DNA of 20,430 bases from Gracilariopsis chorda (Eukaryota > Rhodophyta > Florideophyceae > Gracilariales > Gracilariaceae), in assembly GCA_003194525.1 (NCBI GenBank), contig NBIV01000788.1, positions 1 through 20,430 on the forward strand, read 5' to 3'. This document shows positions 11,282 to 18,515 of the stretch, piece after piece. A program made the translations under genes and the position numbers. The notes below the pieces were generated by a model, which saw nothing but the letters and a program-made list of their open reading frames with translations, had not been told where the DNA came from and did not search any database. How positions within the stretch are numbered: the first letter of the stretch is position 1; each line of letters begins with the position of its first letter.

Positions 11282-13225
11282 TGCTTACTTATCAGGTAGT
11301 GTTGAGAGAAGCAACGTACCCCTCCGCGAATGGTAAATTGTTTTGGGTCATGTACTCATGTCAAACCTTTGGGAATGGAACGCCAAGTGGACTGGTGCTC
11401 GGGTCTGCTTTCGGGAATTTATCCTTAACGTCAGAAAGGGCTGTAATGGAGCCAGCTTTGTAGTCGTAGTCCGATACCTAGTGCTTCATGTCAAACACCC
11501 GCAACCATGCCCTCGTCGTCACGTGGAGCTCCAAGCTGTATAAATTGGTGCTTTGGTGCAGGGTAGAGTTGTAGTTCGGTTTTTGGGGTTACCTCCTATT
11601 TTAATCAGATGGAGCTGGATCTACTGCTACTTATAGTGCTTTAGACCGAGTCCTACGTAATCGCTCCACTATGTTTCACATCGTGCTTGGGGTGGAATTC
11701 TTCTTTGTAGAACTCCACTCGTGGTTCACTTGACCGTGTGGCAGTCTGGTAAGCGACGACTAGACCCTAAAGTCCGACCAAACTGCCTCCACCAATGTCA
11801 TGGGCCACAATGTCGAGTTGAAAAGCCACGCATTTGCGCCCACCAGGATATCTAACTATCTTGGTGTTTGCTTTCTACAGCACAAGCGACACTTTCTGAG
11901 ATGTCGCTTGGGTGATGAAGCTTCACGTGCCTTAGACCCCGCCCGACAAAACGTCCCTCGCCGTGCTGTAAGTGAATACGCTCTGATGCTTCTGACCGTG
12001 TCTTCAGTCCCTCTTCCACAATACCTGTGGAGAAGCCACGGCGTACCTCAAAACATTCGTCAACAGCCTCTACCTATCGCTTCGCATATATAGCGTGCCA
12101 TTAAATATCTATTGGTATGAATGGAAGTCAGTGTACGAACTTGCGATGTCGTAGCACCCCAACGCACACACCCACCACTTTCGGAAAGAAGAGCAACCCT
12201 TTTTCTGCCCCAATGTACATGCGACAATTCAACCATCCGATTTTACCAATACAATGTGGTAAACCCAGTAGCAACATAGCAAGCCCAGAAATCTTGTATG
12301 CAACACACATATATATACTGTGAAGGCTTTACTGTTGCTTGAACATATTACCAACAACGGTGGCTGTAGGTCTAAAATGAAAAAAAAAAGAGCGCAGGCA
12401 AGGATCTCGAACTGCCAGTATTCCATTCTACAGATTCGTATGTTGAACAAAAGTCACGCATTGCTCATGGTGTTCGGTGGCTAATGCCGTGCTACCAAAG
12501 CGAAAACATGCCTCTCCAGTCAAATCGATAGGACTTCGTCAAACAACAACCCACGCGTAGTTAGTACAGACGTCACTGCCTTCAGGTCACTGAGCAGTTC
12601 CGTGTCAAAGCAGAGATTCGTGGAGTCACGTTGATTTGGAAAAGGCCATTTGGGCTTTCCAATTCCGTCATCGTGGCGCTTTCATCGTATGGGTTCGTCC
12701 TATTCCACCACATCCCTTTGTCTTTCAATTCATGCAGTAGCAGTTTCAATCCTCTTCTATGTACCGACAGAAAGCGCAGTCACGTTGCCCACAGCCGGTA
12801 GCGTTTCAGTTTCTAATTCTCTCCAGAGAATTTCGCCAGCTCTATCGTGTCAGTTCGCGTACGCCATACACTATGCTAGAACCAATTCGCGTTTACTGTT
12901 TAAAACTAATTCGCTTCTAATTGCTTTCATGTGAAGATATCGTGGCCATGGTTGTGAGCCCCGTTTCTAGATATGACCGCAACAACCTGTTGCAGAGCGT
13001 GACACTACTCATTGTTACCCAATGCATCACTCTGTCTTCTTCAGTACGAGATGGGAGAATACAATTCGGAAGAGAAGGGTTCAAAGTGCTCGCATGAGCA
13101 GCATAAAAGAGTAGTCCCGGACTCCAAAGTCGTCATCCAACCTCTCTCACCACCCAACACGTCAGCATCTATTGACGATTTACTTTTCAGCTTCTCAACT
13201 TCTTCTTTCCGCTTTTGTATCTGCA

Positions 13226-13648
13226 ATGAGATTCGTGCAGTACGTTTTTATTGATCGCGCTGGGACGTTTTTATGACGAACCCGAATGTGCCGTTCGGAA
13301 CGGTGGCCGCTATAGCGGAGAGGCTCGGGTACCGGGCCATTCCTTTACAGGAGTGGTTGGAGAGGAACAACACCTCGACAACGGTGGACCCGCAGAAGCC
13401 TGCGCCGAGGAAGGGGGGAAAGTTGGCATTAAGCGGCATCCAAAGGGCCCTTTTCAATGTGAGAGGCCTGCGGAAGATTTTCTACGACATGGGGCTCGAA
13501 GTCGTGAAAATATCTCTGCGCGGCCGGAGGGGCCCGGAGGACTCAAACTCGGCGAGGTGACGCTCTGTAGCCCCGAACAGGCGTCTACCGCTCTGAAGAG
13601 CGCCGACTGGTTTGCCTCCATCGGCATTTACCATCAAAGCGGGCGTAA
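13226..13648 (+). pseudogene. Copy 3 of the 140-residue RRM-like ORF, frameshifted as read
   Basis: Equivalent of the reference ORF, with the same total length of 423 nt because losses and gains cancel. The T-run has five bases, as in the reference. A G is missing near 13263, just before Met17. One C is missing near 13553 in the Ser-Ala-Glu stretch, and extra bases occur near 13628 and 13642, so the last strand and the natural stop (13646-13648) are out of frame. From Met17 (13273) to about 13550 the protein matches the reference. Confidence 0.5.
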
Positions 13649-13879
13649 CAGCCAAGCTTTGTTTTCCCCCTGAGGCGCTTTAGAACGATAGATGTTGTAA
13701 ACTTTGAATTTGTGTGAATTTCTGTGCTTGTGGTGCCATTCTAAGTTTCTTTTGATATTGTACACTGAACTTCTGTACTTGTTTGCGAGGTTTAGTGATC
13801 TACGAACATTAGCGCTCGGTACTCTACAAACGTTCGACTGAGTTTGTCTGTAGATGTGCGGTTTTTGTGTTCATTTCAT

Positions 13880-15031
13880 TTTGTATGACTTTGACTCGTG
13901 GATATCTCTTGAACACACAGGACGCAGAACTGTTTCTCCCGTTATCTCGTTTTTCGAGAGTTTTGGTCCACTTTTCTCTCCAGCGATAAACAAGGCTTGA
14001 AGAAGGAACATAAAGAGGCCTGAGCTTCCTGGAAATGCACACCACAAACTGTTACAGGTCTGCCTGCTAAATCTGCGCATTTTGCATTTTCAGGAGACTC
14101 CCAGTGTTTGTTTTGGGAAAAAGCTCTGTTGTCTGCTTCTCTTTTTTCGAAGTAAGTTGTAGATTGGTGCACCCTGCAGCAACTATTTGGATTTATTTAC
14201 GGAATAATGAGTTCCCTCCGCTCTCCCTGCCACCCTCAACAAATTATGAGTTCAGTGCTGAGATTAACTAGTAATAGAAACGCGGCCCACGTTGTTAAAC
14301 CAAATCCTAACGCTGAAAGGGATATACTCTGTATCTAAAACTCTGACCGTGATTGTGTGTGTGAGGCTTTCTCGCTCACAGTGATAGAATGCAAAAAACG
14401 TTTGCGTAACAGGACCACAGCCCTGTAATGACAACTTGGAAGTACCGAAGGTAGCTTTCTTGTGAACGATTATTTGTGCCAAGAAGATGATGAATTTCTT
14501 GGCTCGGTCTGAAAAAAGGTTGACACCTTTCCGCCTTCTCTACCTTCGTGCATTGGGATTGTTAAATTAAACGAAAAGGAAACACGCGCACAATCACCAA
14601 AAGAGACTGGATGCAACTCTGAGCTGTATATTATGCATACATTGATTTCTGAGAGAAGAACAGCGCAGTATGTACAAAACCGCTTCTTGCAGCCTCTCCA
14701 TCTAACTTGCTGATAGTTGTTGGCAGCTCAGGCATCACTGATCATAGTACTGTCTTAGCCATTTTCGGGCCTGTCTGCACTACGATGAAAGCTCGATGCT
14801 GCCTCCTGAGATTACCAAACCTGAACATGGTTAACGTCGATTGTAGTTGTTGGCTTTGATGAACAGTCAAAACGGTTGGATTGCTTGGTAGATTACCGTT
14901 TACATGCTTAGTTTGAAAGCAGTAGCCGTTCTCGGGTTGATATGTTCCACCGCCTATCCCGACACGCCGGCCCTAGCAGCACCTGAGCTTTCTCGGTAGG
15001 CGACTTTTGTGCACGTTCTAGCAGTGGCGCG
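13880..15031. other. Non-coding stretch at the start of the unit (reference copy)
   Basis: No convincing gene on either strand, and stops are frequent in all frames. It holds the candidate 58-nt exon, a short imperfect GT tract near 14353-14362 that varies in length between copies, and a small dyad (CTCG around a T-run) near 13948. Equivalent stretches are 1-1144, 4623-5766, 9235-10393 and 18516-19663. Confidence 0.6.
14094..14151 (+). other. Candidate 58-nt exon in the otherwise non-coding first quarter of the unit
   Basis: A branch-point-like CTGCTAAAT about 25 nt upstream, a pyrimidine-rich acceptor (GCATTTTCAG, ending at 14093) and a good donor (GAA followed by GTAAGT at 14152) bracket this segment. 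It is open in one frame (VLGKSSVVCFSFF region). It could be an exon of a transcript that started in the previous unit, downstream of the plus-strand RRM-like ORF. Equivalent segments start near 212, 4836, 9450 and 18729. This is weak evidence and could be chance. Confidence 0.22.
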
Positions 15032-15046
15032 TCAGCAGTGGCGCGT
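15020..15046 (+). repeat. 14-bp-period direct duplication inside the third zinc finger
   Basis: AGCAGTGGCGCGT occurs at 15020-15032 and again at 15034-15046, separated by one base. The junction supplies the TGA stop (minus strand, 15032-15034) that ends finger 3. It is present in all copies: 1133-1159, 5755-5781, 10382-10408 and 19652-19678. It therefore arose before the unit was amplified. Confidence 0.85.
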
Positions 15047-15274
15047 GAGGATGCTTTTGCTAGCAGAAACATCCCCGCAGGCATAGCACACCCAGTCGAA
15101 CTTCTTTAGTTGAACAGTATCCACATGCCGTGCTACATCACCTTGGGCCCCAAATCGAAGAACCACATGCTTGAGGACACTCGACGCGCCACTCCTTGAG
15201 TGTAAAATGCGACCATGACTGTGTAACCCGCTTTGTGGATGAAACCTCTGGTCGCATTTGGGACATGCGTACGG
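15032..15274 (-). pseudogene. Degenerate three-finger C2H2 zinc-finger array (reference copy)
   Basis: On the minus strand, finger 1 (about 15200-15274) reads YACPKCDQRF then HPQSGLHSHGRILH: C-x2-C-x12-H-x4-H with the usual Phe and Leu. After a shift of one frame, finger 2 (VECPQACGLRF, then GAQGDVARHVDTVQ) has Cys-x3-Cys, conserved Phe, Val and first His, but Gln where the last His should be. Finger 3 (WVCYACGDVS, then ASKSILTRH) has C-x2-C-x12-H, Ser in place of Phe, and stops one residue later. The shift between fingers 1 and 2 and the stop after finger 3 occur in all five copies, so they predate the amplification. An intact protein from this locus is therefore unlikely. The family is DNA- or RNA-binding C2H2, but binding here is not supported. 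This copy also has an extra A near 15162 and an extra T near 15282. Confidence 0.6.
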
Positions 15275-15448
15275 TCTGCTTTCGCGAGACGACGTTGGAA
15301 CGCCCTCTTTTCCTGGATTTTGCATTCCGTCTCCCATGAATACCTGGCATGCTCCAGCACGGAAGCCTATCCTGATCCTGATCTCGCTCCCGCTCCCGTG
15401 CACCTCGTCGGTTCAGTTTCGACGCTGGTGTTCATCACCCCTGCAACA

Positions 15449-15922
15449 TCACCGCTTAACTTCACGTCTACTGCCCAACGAATGACTGAGGCTCTTCTTC
15501 GTACGGGGTGCAGCACCACGCTCGACGTTTTCAGACGCCGCCCGCTTCCCCGTAAGTGTGCGCGCCTCAGACAATTCGTCGCTGCTGCTCCCCTTCGTTT
15601 GTCTCTTCAAAGCCCTCGCGTATCTCTCTGCGTGCTTTTCATCTTGATCTACGCCTAGCAAATTCGAGTCACAGTGGCTTTGAGGCCTCGGATCCTCACC
15701 AGCGAACTTCTTATACACTTGCGCTTCCGTCGGTAACGCAGGAATAATATCCGATTGAGGCGTCTGGTTGACAAGTTTAACGCTTGGCTGAAGGGAAGGG
15801 GCCAACTGCAGACACGATGGCGATGGCGACGGAGACAGTGATGCTTGTGCCTGCATCGGTAGCTGTAGCAATGGCGAGAACATCGCTAACGATCCTTGGG
15901 GCTCGAACACTGGCCTCAGCAC
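15449..15922 (-). CDS. Ser/Pro/Gln-rich 157-codon open frame upstream of the zinc fingers (reference copy)
   Basis: This frame is open for 157 codons on the minus strand and ends at 15449 with Glu-Val-Lys-Arg-stop. The first codon shown is GTG, preceded two codons earlier by an in-frame stop. In a eukaryote the start would be the ATG at residue 14 (15883), giving 144 residues, or the frame could be entered by splicing at the AG just before 15922. Residues 15-65 are rich in Ser, Pro, Gln and Leu, with a SPSPSPS run encoded by a GATGGC-like microrepeat. Residues 66-110 are charged (DQDEKHAERYARALKRQTK), and the C-terminus is basic. This composition fits the non-finger part of a transcription-factor-like protein, and the fingers lie directly downstream on the same strand, but out of frame. 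The length alone could arise by chance in a unit this size, so confidence is moderate. Confidence 0.4.
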   Translation of the reverse strand: MLRPVFEPQGSLAMFSPLLQLPMQAQASLSPSPSPSCLQLAPSLQPSVKLVNQTPQSDIIPALPTEAQVYKKFAGEDPRPQSHCDSNLLGVDQDEKHAERYARALKRQTKGSSSDELSEARTLTGKRAASENVERGAAPRTKKSLSHSLGSRREVKR

Positions 15923-16159
15923 TGCTTACTTATCAGGTAGTGTGAGAGAAGCAACGTACCCCTCCGCGAATGGTAAATTGTTTTGGGTCATGTACTCATG
16001 TCAAACCTTTGGGAATGGAACGCCAAGTGGACTGGTGCTCGGGTCTGCTTTCGGGAATTTATCCTTAACGTCAGAAAGGGCTGTAATGGAGCCCAGCTTT
16101 GTAGTCGTAGTCCGATACCTAGTGCTCATGTCAAACACCCGCAACCATGCCCTCGTCGT
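15923..16159. other. Intergenic gap between the minus-strand locus and the promoter-like cluster
   Basis: About 237 bp separating the upstream end of the minus-strand Ser/Pro/Gln-rich frame from the CACGTG/TATAAAT cluster. The geometry is divergent, so it could house a bidirectional control region. Apart from a duplicated CTCATGTCAAAC motif (around 15987 and 16125), I see no recognisable element. Confidence 0.4.
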
Positions 16160-16185
16160 CACGTGGAGCTCCAAGCTGTATAAAT
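16160..16185 (+). promoter_or_regulatory. Promoter-like cluster: CACGTG, GGAGCTCC, TATAAAT
   Basis: Within 26 bp there is a palindromic E-box/G-box core CACGTG (16160-16165), an overlapping 8-bp palindrome GGAGCTCC and a TATAAAT box (16179-16185). This grouping is what a compact eukaryotic core promoter could look like, reading toward the small ORFs at 16309 and 16433. It lies about 240 bp from the upstream end of the minus-strand zinc-finger locus, a divergent arrangement. No initiator element is obvious at the expected distance. Equivalent sites are at 2266-2291, 6892-6917 and 11520-11545, all intact. Motifs this short occur by chance, so activity is unproven. Confidence 0.3.
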
Positions 16186-16308
16186 TGGTGCTTTGGTGCA
16201 GGGTAGAGTGTAGTTCGGTTTTTGGGGTTACCTCCTATTTTAATCAGATGGAGCTGGATCTACTGCTACTTATAGTGCTTTAGACCGAGTCTACGTAATC
16301 GCTCCACT

Positions 16309-16494
16309 ATGTTTCACATCGTGCTTGGGGGTGGAATTCTTCTTTGTAGAACTCCACTCGTGGTTCACTTGACCGTGTGGCAGTCTGGTAAGCGACGACT
16401 AGACCCTAAAGTCCGACCAAACTGCCTCCACAATGTCATGGGCCACAATGTCCGAGTTGAAAAGCCACGCATTTGCGCCCACCAGGATATCTAA
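16309..16494 (+). CDS. Possible 61-residue small ORF with hydrophobic N-terminus
   Basis: ATG-initiated and about 125 bp downstream of the TATAAAT box. The first 24 residues are largely hydrophobic (MFHIVLGGGILL, then LVVHLTV) and resemble a signal or membrane segment. The rest is basic, with two cysteines. A donor-like GTAAGC interrupts it at 16388, so it could instead be the first exon of a spliced transcript. Copies at 2416-2601 and 7040-7225 are identical, and the copy near 11671 has lost a G and is shifted. No homology is recognised, and the size is well within chance. Confidence 0.18.
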   Translation: MFHIVLGGGILLCRTPLVVHLTVWQSGKRRLDPKVRPNCLHNVMGHNVRVEKPRICAHQDI

Positions 16495-16744
16495 CTATCT
16501 TGGTGTTTGCTTTCTACAGCACAAGCGACACTTTCTGAGATGTCGCTTGGGTGATGAAGCTTCACGTGCCTTAGACCCCGCCCGACAAAACGTCCCTCGC
16601 CGTGCTGTAAGTGAATACGCTCTGATGCTTCTGACCGTGTCTTCAGTCCCTCTTCCACAATACCTGTGGAGAAGCCACGGCGTACCTCAAAACATTCGTC
16701 AACAGCCTCTACCCTATCGCTTCGCATATATAGCGTGCCATTAA
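16433..16744 (+). CDS. Possible 103-residue ORF covering the candidate 87-nt exon
   Basis: ATG-initiated (MSWATMSELKS) and open for 103 codons, ending just after a TATATA stretch. It overlaps the end of the 61-residue ORF in another frame. No domain is recognised. Its central part coincides exactly, in phase 0, with the acceptor/donor-bounded 87-nt segment at 16520-16606. The unspliced ORF may be incidental to that exon. Copy 1 is identical (2540-2851). Copies 2 and 3 are shortened or shifted by single-base losses (7164-7463 and 11800-12093). ORFs of about 100 codons are expected by chance in a unit of this size. Confidence 0.2.
   Translation: MSWATMSELKSHAFAPTRISNYLGVCFLQHKRHFLRCRLGDEASRALDPARQNVPRRAVSEYALMLLTVSSVPLPQYLWRSHGVPQNIRQQPLPYRFAYIACH
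16520..16606 (+). other. Candidate 87-nt internal exon with full splice signals
   Basis: Upstream lie a perfect branch-point-like CTAAC and, 25 nt further, a pyrimidine-rich acceptor ending TTTCTACAG. The segment ends at a consensus donor GTAAGT (16607-16612). It is open in phase 0 for 29 codons (beginning HKRHFLRCRL). The equivalent segments at 2627-2713, 7251-7337 and 11881-11967 are free of indels. Flanking exons cannot be assigned. A splice from the donor-like GTAAGC at 16388 would give only a short peptide. Confidence 0.3.
16522..16549 (+). other. Perfect 9-bp inverted repeat, potential stem-loop
   Basis: CAAGCGACA (16522-16530) and TGTCGCTTG (16541-16549) are perfect inverted repeats around a 10-nt loop. 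The hairpin begins two bases after the acceptor AG of the candidate exon. It is identical at 2629-2656, 7253-7280 and 11883-11910. It does not match the histone 3' stem-loop, a geminivirus-type origin loop or a Helitron end. Confidence 0.75.
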
Positions 16745-17018
16745 ATATCTATTGGTATGAATGGAAGTCAGTGTACGAACTTGCGATGTCGTAGCACCCC
16801 AACGCACACACCCACCACTTCGGAAAGAAGAGCAACCCTTTTTCTGCCCCAATGTACATGCGACAATTCAACCATCCGATTTACCAATACAATGTGGTAA
16901 AACCCAGTAGCAACATAGCAAGCCCAGAAATCTTGTATGCAACACACATATATATACTGTGAAGGCTTTACTGTTGCTTGAACATATTACCAACAACGGT
17001 GGCTGTAGGTCTAAAATG

Positions 17019-17135
17019 AAAAAAAAAGAGCGCAGGCAAGGATCTCGAACTGCCAGTATTCCATTCTACAGATTCGTATGTTGAACAAAAGTCACGCATT
17101 GCTCATGGTGTTCGGTGGCTAATGCCGTGCTACCA
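17019..17135 (-). ncRNA. Weak pol III-like transcription unit (A-box-like, B-box-like, T-run), possibly a decayed SINE
   Basis: On the minus strand, TGGTAGCACGG (17125-17135) matches 10 of 11 positions of the A-box consensus. GTTCGAGATCC (17040-17050) resembles a B box, and a T-run of nine (17019-17027) lies 12 nt beyond it as a terminator. The order is right for a tRNA-like or SINE-type gene, but the A-to-B distance of about 84 nt is long and the T-arm does not pair, so it is not a tRNA. Equivalents start near 3124, 7744 and 12380. It may be coincidental. Confidence 0.15.
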
Positions 17136-17449
17136 AGCGAAAACATGCCTCTCCAGTCAAATCGATAGGACTTCGTCAAACAACAACCCACGCGTAGTTA
17201 GTACAGACGTCACTGCCTTCAGGTCACTGAGCAGTTCCGTGTCAAAGCAGAGATTCGTGGAGTCACGTTGATTTGGAAAAGGCCATTTGGGCTTTCCAAT
17301 TCCGTCATCGTGGCGCTTTCATCGTATGGGTTCGTCCTATTCCACCACATCCCTTTGTCTTTCAATTCATGCAGTAGCAGTTTCATCCTCTTCTATGTAC
17401 CGACAGAAAGCGCAGTCACGTTGCCCACAGCGGTAGCGTTTCAGTTTCT

Positions 17450-17467
17450 AATTCTCTCCAGAGAATT
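17450..17467. repeat. Short dyad AATTCTCT-CC-AGAGAATT
   Basis: Eight-base inverted arms around a central CC. Also at 3557-3574 and in the third copy near 12814-12831. The second copy has lost one T (near 8176). It could be a binding site for a dimeric factor; no family is recognised. Confidence 0.5.
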
Positions 17468-17861
17468 TCGCCAGCTCTATCGTGTCAGTTCGCGTACGCC
17501 ATACACTATGCTAGAACCAATTCGCGTTTACTGTTTAAAACTACATTCGCTTCTAATTGCTTTCATGTGAAGATATCGTGGCCATGGTTGTGAGCCCCGT
17601 TTCTAGATATGACCGCAACAACCTGTTGCAGAGCGTGACACTACTCAATTGTACCCAATGCATCACTCTGTCTTCTTCAGTACGAGATGGGAGAATACAA
17701 TTCGGAAGAGAAGGGTTCAAAGTGCTCGCATGAGCAGCATAAAAGAGTAGTCCCGGACTCCAAAGTCGTCATCCAACCTCTCTCACCACCCAACACGTCA
17801 GCATCTATTGACGATTTACTTTTCAGCTTCTCAACTTCTTCTTTCCGCTTTTGTATCTGCA

Positions 17862-18284
17862 ATGAGATTCGTGCAGTACGTTTTTATTGATCGCGCTGGG
17901 GACGTTTTTATGACGAACCCGAATGTGCCGTTCGGAACGGTGGCCGCTATAGCGGAGAGGCTCGGGTACCGGGCCATTCCTTTACAGGAGTGGTTGGAGA
18001 GGAACAACACCTCGACAACGGTGGACCCGCAGAAGCCTGCGCCGAGGAAGGGGGGAAAGTTGGCATTAAGCGGCATCCAAAGGGCCCTTTTCAATGTGAG
18101 AGGCCTGCGGAAGATTTTCTACGACATGGGGCTCGAAGTCGTGAAAATATCTCTGCGCGGCCGGAGGGGCCCGGAGGACTCAAACTCGGCCGAGGTGACG
18201 CTCTGTAGCCCCGAACAGGCGTCTACCGCTCTGAAGAGCGCCGACTGGTTTGCCTCCATCGGCATTACCATCAAAGCGGCGTAA
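17862..18284 (+). CDS. 140-residue protein of unknown function with RRM/ferredoxin-like C-terminal half (reference copy)
   Basis: This is the strongest coding candidate of the unit. It is ATG-initiated, ends with TAA and is visibly richer in G+C than its surroundings, with GC-ending codons. A second in-frame ATG (Met17, at 17910) could be the true start, because the frame before it depends on a T-run read as five or six bases in different copies. The N-terminal part reads like a short beta hairpin (residues 3-17), a helix (25-34) and a segment containing Trp44. A basic, Pro-rich linker (55-66) follows. Residues 66-139 give predicted strand (KLALSGI, 66-72), helix (73-91), strand (92-99), Gly/Arg-rich loop (99-105), strand (110-116), helix (117-130) and strand (133-139), the order of RRM-like folds. 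RNP2 is only approximate and RNP1 is absent, so RNA binding is not shown. An acceptor-like site (TTTACTTTTCAG) lies about 35 nt before the ATG, so this may be the last exon of a longer gene. I do not recognise the family. Confidence 0.6.
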   Translation: MRFVQYVFIDRAGDVFMTNPNVPFGTVAAIAERLGYRAIPLQEWLERNNTSTTVDPQKPAPRKGGKLALSGIQRALFNVRGLRKIFYDMGLEVVKISLRGRRGPEDSNSAEVTLCSPEQASTALKSADWFASIGITIKAA

Positions 18285-18515
18285 CAGCCAAGCTTTGTTT
18301 TCCCCCCTGAGGCGCTTTAGAACGATAGATGTTGTAAACTTTGAATTTGTGTGAATTTCTGTGCTTGTGTGCCATTCTAAAGTTTCTTTGATATTGTACA
18401 CTGAACTTCTGTACTTGTTTGCGAGGTTTAGTGATCTACGAACATTAGCGCTCGGTACTCTACAAACGTTCGACTGAGTTTGTCTGTAGATGTGCGGTTT
18501 TTGTGTTCATTTCAT
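18285..18515. other. AT-rich tail after the RRM-like ORF
   Basis: This 231-bp stretch follows the TAA of the plus-strand ORF and would be its 3' UTR if the gene is expressed. It is T-rich with repeated TGTG motifs. No AATAAA is present; the nearest variant is GATAAA in the next unit near 18621. Equivalents are 4393-4622, 9002-9234 and 13649-13879. Confidence 0.45.

Larger units (their letters stand above)
9235..13879 (+). repeat. Tandem macrosatellite unit, copy 3
   Basis: Third complete unit, 4645 bp, the longest. Its first half (9235 to about 11700) carries many single-base insertions, for instance near 9280, 9302, 9467, 9650, 10078, 10100, 10285, 10582 and 11175. Compensating pairs of indels leave several frames open but with altered stretches. 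The second half is closer to the reference. Confidence 0.97.
16745..17861. other. Non-coding stretch between the small ORFs and the RRM-like ORF (reference copy)
   Basis: No convincing gene. Simple sequence includes CA/TA dinucleotides near 16940-16955 and a run of A at 17019-17027 (9 to 11 A in different copies). A weak pol III-like arrangement on the minus strand spans 17019-17135. A short dyad lies at 17450-17467. A pyrimidine-rich tract with an AG near 17826 precedes the RRM-like ORF and could be its splice acceptor. Equivalent stretches are 2852-3970, 7464-8579 and 12094-13225. Confidence 0.6.
13880..18515 (+). repeat. Tandem macrosatellite unit, copy 4 (reference copy)
   Basis: Fourth complete unit, 4636 bp. 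It has the longest uninterrupted versions of both main open frames (minus 15449-15922 and plus 17862-18284) and usually agrees with the majority of copies. Remaining likely errors include an extra A near 15162 and an extra T near 15282. The order along the unit is: non-coding 13880-15031, minus-strand zinc-finger locus 15032-15922, promoter-like cluster 16160-16185, small plus-strand ORFs 16309-16744, non-coding 16745-17861, plus-strand ORF 17862-18284, and a 231-bp tail. Confidence 0.97.

Noticed and set aside
15032..15274. N-terminal fingers of an R2-like non-LTR retrotransposon
   Set aside because: The Gly-Leu-x2-His pattern of finger 1 recalls such elements, but no Myb-like, reverse transcriptase or endonuclease sequence follows on the minus strand.
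16522..16549. Helitron terminal hairpin
   Set aside because: No CTRR end follows the hairpin on either strand, and no Rep/helicase sequence exists in the unit.
17019..17135. A tRNA gene
   Set aside because: The B-box-like sequence is present, but the five-base T stem does not pair and no acceptor stem or anticodon arm can be formed.
17677..17862. Minus-strand peptide with a charged coiled-coil-like start (QIQKRKEEVEKLKSK)
   Set aside because: It starts at TTG, and the Lys/Glu-rich run is simply the complement of the pyrimidine-rich tract before the RRM-like ORF. The rest has no domain character.
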